A stretch of 64,000 nt of DNA from Bradyrhizobium sp. AUGA SZCCT0283. GTDB lineage: Bacteria > Pseudomonadota > Alphaproteobacteria > Rhizobiales > Xanthobacteraceae. The notes under the pieces are model-generated. The model ran no database searches and was not told where the DNA came from. It was given only the letters and a program-made list of their open reading frames with translations. The position numbers were made by a program, and so were the translations under genes. Of the stretch, positions 61,597 through 64,000 are shown piece by piece; position 1 is the first letter of the stretch; every line of letters starts with the position of its first letter. The stretch is taken from positions 1 through 64,000 of the forward strand of contig NZ_JAFCLU010000003.1 in assembly GCF_018130385.1 (NCBI RefSeq), given 5' to 3'.

Positions 61597-62703
61597 ATGC
61601 TGTTTCAATGCAAGGCCTGCGGACCCGCGACCGATCATGGCAGCGCGCCAAAGCGCTCCGGCAAGGCGAAGAAGCCCTGGCGCACCATCGACATTCACTG
61701 CCACTGCATGGTGCCTGAAGCGAATGCCATGGTGCTGAAGGCCACCGGGATTCCCGGCGGCGGCGAAACACCGAACGCCAACGCCCATGTCAATGCCCTC
61801 ACCAGGAGCATCCAGCCGCAGCGGGGCAAGATCGATTTCCCGAAACTGACCGATCTCGACACCCGTCTTGCCGACATGGACCGCGACGGTGTCGACGTGC
61901 AGGTGATCTCGCCCTATCCCGGCCATTTCGTCTATGCGGCCCCGCCGGAAGTAGCGCGCGAGAGTTGCCACATGGTCAACGACCACATCGCAGGCATGGT
62001 GGCAAAACACCCCGACCGGCTGATGGGCATGGGCACCGTGCCACTGCAGGATCCCGGGATGGCCGTCGCCGAACTGAACCGCACCGTCAAGGAGCTCGGC
62101 TTCCGCGGCGTCGAACTATGCACCAACGTCAGGGGCGTCGATCTCACCCGCGCCGGCCTGGAAAAATTCTTCGCCCGCGCCGAGGAGCTCGACGTGATGA
62201 TCTTCCTGCATCCATTCGGCACCAGCCTGGTCGGCCGCATGGAGGATCATTATTTTCCGAACACCATCGGACATCCCCTGGATTCCACGCTGTGCGTCGG
62301 GCATCTGATTTTCGACGGCTACCTTGAACGTTTTCCCGAGCTGAAAATCTGCATCGCCCATGGTGGCGGTTACATCCCGGGCTATTGGGGACGCTTCGAT
62401 CACGCCTTCGCGCATCGCGAAGATTGCCGCGTCAGCATCAAGAAGAAGCCGTCGGAGTATCTGAAGAAGCTCTACTTCGATACAGTGGTGTTCGACGAGC
62501 ACGAGCTAAGGCATCTGATCGAGATCTGGGGCGCCGATCACATCATGCTCGGCACCGATTACCCGTTCGACATGGCGGAACCGGACCCGGTTGGCTTGCT
62601 CGGCCGGATCAAGGGTGTCAGCAAAAAGGACATCGCGCTGGTGGCCGGCGGCAATGCCGCCCGGCTCTTGGGCTTGCCGGCGGTTGCTGGTCCGGCGACC
62701 TAG
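61597..62703 (+). CDS. Amidohydrolase family 2, ACMSD-like
   Basis: A 368-residue TIM-barrel hydrolase or decarboxylase. The metal motif is TIDIHCH with His34 and His36. Later features are LHPFGTSLVGRMEDHYFPN, IAHGGGYIPGYWGRFDHAF with further metal His, and LGTDYPFDMAEPDPVGLL with the conserved Asp. It has a cysteine-rich short leader (MLFQCKACGP) before the barrel. The layout matches 2-amino-3-carboxymuconate-semialdehyde decarboxylase-like proteins. The substrate is uncertain. No catabolic neighbours are visible in the window. Confidence 0.88.
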   Translation: MLFQCKACGPATDHGSAPKRSGKAKKPWRTIDIHCHCMVPEANAMVLKATGIPGGGETPNANAHVNALTRSIQPQRGKIDFPKLTDLDTRLADMDRDGVDVQVISPYPGHFVYAAPPEVARESCHMVNDHIAGMVAKHPDRLMGMGTVPLQDPGMAVAELNRTVKELGFRGVELCTNVRGVDLTRAGLEKFFARAEELDVMIFLHPFGTSLVGRMEDHYFPNTIGHPLDSTLCVGHLIFDGYLERFPELKICIAHGGGYIPGYWGRFDHAFAHREDCRVSIKKKPSEYLKKLYFDTVVFDEHELRHLIEIWGADHIMLGTDYPFDMAEPDPVGLLGRIKGVSKKDIALVAGGNAARLLGLPAVAGPAT

Positions 62704-62759
62704 CAACCATTTCAGCAGCGGCGCGTTTTATGTCCCCAACTAAATCAGGGATATGAGAC

Positions 62760-62999
62760 ATGGCTTCTGCTTCACAGATCCGGGAACATATGGACGTCAT
62801 CTCGTCGGACAAGAAGACGGTCGGAAAAGTCGACCATCTGGAAGGAACCGACAAGATCAAGCTGACCAGGCAGAGTTCGCCCGATGGCCAGCATCATCAC
62901 TTTATCCCGATGTCGTGGGTCGACCACGTCGATCAGCACGTCCATCTCAACAAGTCAGGCGCGGATGTGACTTCGCACTGGCAGCATGGCCGGCAATAA
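62760..62999 (+). CDS. DUF2171 family small protein
   Basis: A 79-residue PRC-barrel-like protein of the DUF2171 family: IREHMDVISSDKKTVGKVDH and FIPMSWVDHVDQHVHLNKSG are the family hallmarks. The function is unknown; such proteins may be stress induced. It is cytoplasmic and rich in histidine near its middle and end. It follows the amidohydrolase by 56 bases but may be transcribed separately. Confidence 0.85.
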   Translation: MASASQIREHMDVISSDKKTVGKVDHLEGTDKIKLTRQSSPDGQHHHFIPMSWVDHVDQHVHLNKSGADVTSHWQHGRQ

Positions 63000-63058
63000 C
63001 CGGCAACATGCATTGCACCGCCCGTGGATGCCGATATCATCAGGCTTCAGGAGATTGA

Positions 63059-63400
63059 ATGCATCCGGCGGCAGTACTGCAACTTGAACGTATGATCGGT
63101 GAATACAACACGTGGCGTACCGTTCCGGAAACGGAACGCTCGCCGGCGCCGGCGTGGTGGTGGGGGCCTGCGATGGAGTTGCGCGCCTCCTCCCAGCCGC
63201 TCCCCGCCGAATGGCGCGCCGGGCTCGGATTGCCAGACCGGGCGACCTATGCTTCCGCCGCAGAAATCTTCCTTGAGACCTTCGCAGGCCAGACGTCTGT
63301 GCCGTGGCCTTATGATTTTCCCCGCAAAACGGCTATCCCGGATCCGACGGTCCGGGAGTTGCACCCGCAGCCGTCAGACGACAGTGCTTTTCAACCCTGA
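63059..63400 (+). CDS. Hypothetical protein (113 aa)
   Basis: A 113-residue protein without signal peptide or membrane segment. AGGAG lies five bases before the ATG at 63059, a good start. The sequence is rich in Trp and Pro (PAPAWWWGPAMELRASSQPL) and ends in PQPSDDSAFQP. I do not recognise a family. Its last 27 bases overlap the end of the convergent EAL-domain gene, which could be an annotation artefact or a true 3' overlap. Confidence 0.5.
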   Translation: MHPAAVLQLERMIGEYNTWRTVPETERSPAPAWWWGPAMELRASSQPLPAEWRAGLGLPDRATYASAAEIFLETFAGQTSVPWPYDFPRKTAIPDPTVRELHPQPSDDSAFQP

Positions 63401-64000
63401 CCCGGCTTCCGGCTGCAACGGCGGCGAGGCGTGCCGCGGTTCGGCCCGAAGCAGATCGGCCATTTGCTTGGCGGGCAGCGGCTTGGAGAACAGAAAACCC
63501 TGCATTTCGTCACAGGCGTGGTTGCGCAGGAAGGTCTCCTGCTCCACGGTCTCGACACCCTCTGCAATGACGGTCATGCCAAGCGCCTTGCCCATGCTGA
63601 TGATCGCCTGTGCGATGGCCTGGTCTTCGGAATCGACAGGCAGGTCGCGAACGAAGGAGCGATCGATCTTGATGGTATCGATCGGAAACTGCTTCATCAG
63701 CGACATCGATGAATAGCCGGTCCCGAAATCATCGATCGCAAGGCGAATGCCGCGGCTCTGGATCGCGTCCAGCACCTTGATCGCGCGCGAGACGTTCCGC
63801 ATCACCATGCTTTCAGTGACTTCGAGCTGCAGCAGCACCGGCGACATGCCGCTTGCCAACAGCGCCTCATCGACATCGTGCAACAGATGCGGATCGGCGA
63901 ATTGCCGCGGCGACAGGTTGACCGCCATGGTCACCGGCCGCAGGCCGCGGCGCTGCCAGGCCATGTTCTGCGCGCAGGCTTCCTTGAGCACCCAGCGGCC
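63374..64000 (-). CDS. EAL-domain cyclic-di-GMP phosphodiesterase, 3' part only
   Basis: The C-terminal 208 codons of an EAL-domain protein whose 5' part lies beyond the window edge. Visible parts include VNLSPRQFADPHLL, LEVTESMVM, the loop AIDDFGTGYSSMSLMKQFPI, DTIKIDRSFVRDL and VIAEGVETVEQETFL, all with intact catalytic acidic residues (E of LEVTES, DD of AIDDFG, K of KIDRSF, E of AEGVET). It would cleave c-di-GMP. The EAL motif itself and any GGDEF or sensor domain are outside the window. The 3' end overlaps the 113-residue gene. Confidence 0.95.
   Translation of the reverse strand, partial: GRWVLKEACAQNMAWQRRGLRPVTMAVNLSPRQFADPHLLHDVDEALLASGMSPVLLQLEVTESMVMRNVSRAIKVLDAIQSRGIRLAIDDFGTGYSSMSLMKQFPIDTIKIDRSFVRDLPVDSEDQAIAQAIISMGKALGMTVIAEGVETVEQETFLRNHACDEMQGFLFSKPLPAKQMADLLRAEPRHASPPLQPEAGSGLKSTVV

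Noticed and set aside
61476..61718. Plus-strand frame upstream of and overlapping the amidohydrolase start
   Set aside because: It overlaps the beginning of a clear amidohydrolase in another frame, has no domain, and its composition is not gene-like.

Overview
The window looks like a chromosomal segment of a high-GC alphaproteobacterium of the Nitrobacteraceae, most likely Bradyrhizobium or a close relative. This rests on the gene families present (HisZ-HisG pair, CIRCE-controlled groESL, glycolate oxidase GlcDEF, TorF-type porin, zinc-less ribosomal protein L36, Bug-type binding protein), the GC-rich codon use, and several copies of the intergenic palindromic repeats I associate with that genus. 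No species is claimed.

Layout. 1-1.8 kb is a scrambled accessory patch: two small orphan genes, the C-terminal stub of a tyrosine recombinase cut by a 209-bp element with terminal inverted repeats, and the 3' part of an IS30-family transposase that ends a few bases from the ubiA stop codon. 1.8-17 kb is mostly housekeeping: ubiA, rsmE, hisZ-hisG, a lipid-linked glycosyltransferase with a YdjC-type deacetylase, an L,D-transpeptidase, an orphan CheZ-like protein, and groES-groEL behind a clear promoter and CIRCE operator. 17-33 kb holds transport and respiration genes: L-lactate permease, an SbmA/BacA-like ABC exporter, an HPP protein, a TorF-type porin, a histone-H1-like protein, glycolate oxidase glcDEF, a cytochrome c, an alpha/beta hydrolase and rpmJ. 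33-42 kb is small-molecule metabolism: two MaoC-fold proteins divergent from an amidohydrolase across an AT-rich palindrome, a hydrolase, a haloacid dehalogenase, a YbaK-type deacylase, a Bug binding protein, and a LysR gene divergent from pirin and wrbA.

42.5-60.7 kb is a cell-surface or exopolysaccharide locus of about fourteen genes. It includes a FemAB-like acyltransferase with a JmjC/cupin-like protein, three or four glycosyltransferases, an O-antigen-ligase/polymerase, a GH26-like glycosidase overlapping an OafA-type O-acyltransferase, a Wzx flippase, a methyltransferase, a polysaccharide deacetylase, a GumC/Wzc-like co-polymerase, a WecG/TagA glycosyltransferase and galE. Many neighbours overlap by 4-14 bases, which suggests coupled translation. 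No priming sugar-phosphate transferase and no Wza/GumB outer-membrane exporter lie in the window, so the pathway must be completed elsewhere. 60.7-64 kb holds a DUF1080 protein, a second amidohydrolase, two small proteins and the 3' end of an EAL-domain gene that runs off the window.

I found no CRISPR array, tRNA, rRNA, intact prophage or known defence system. The observations most worth following are the Wzc-like protein whose Walker A lysine is missing, the paired acyltransferase and JmjC-like gene in the polysaccharide locus, the coexistence of a long-form HisG with HisZ, the palindromes in divergent intergenic regions, and the repeats that have entered the groESL operon and the coding end of a glycosyltransferase. 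All family assignments come from reading the sequence; no database search was run.
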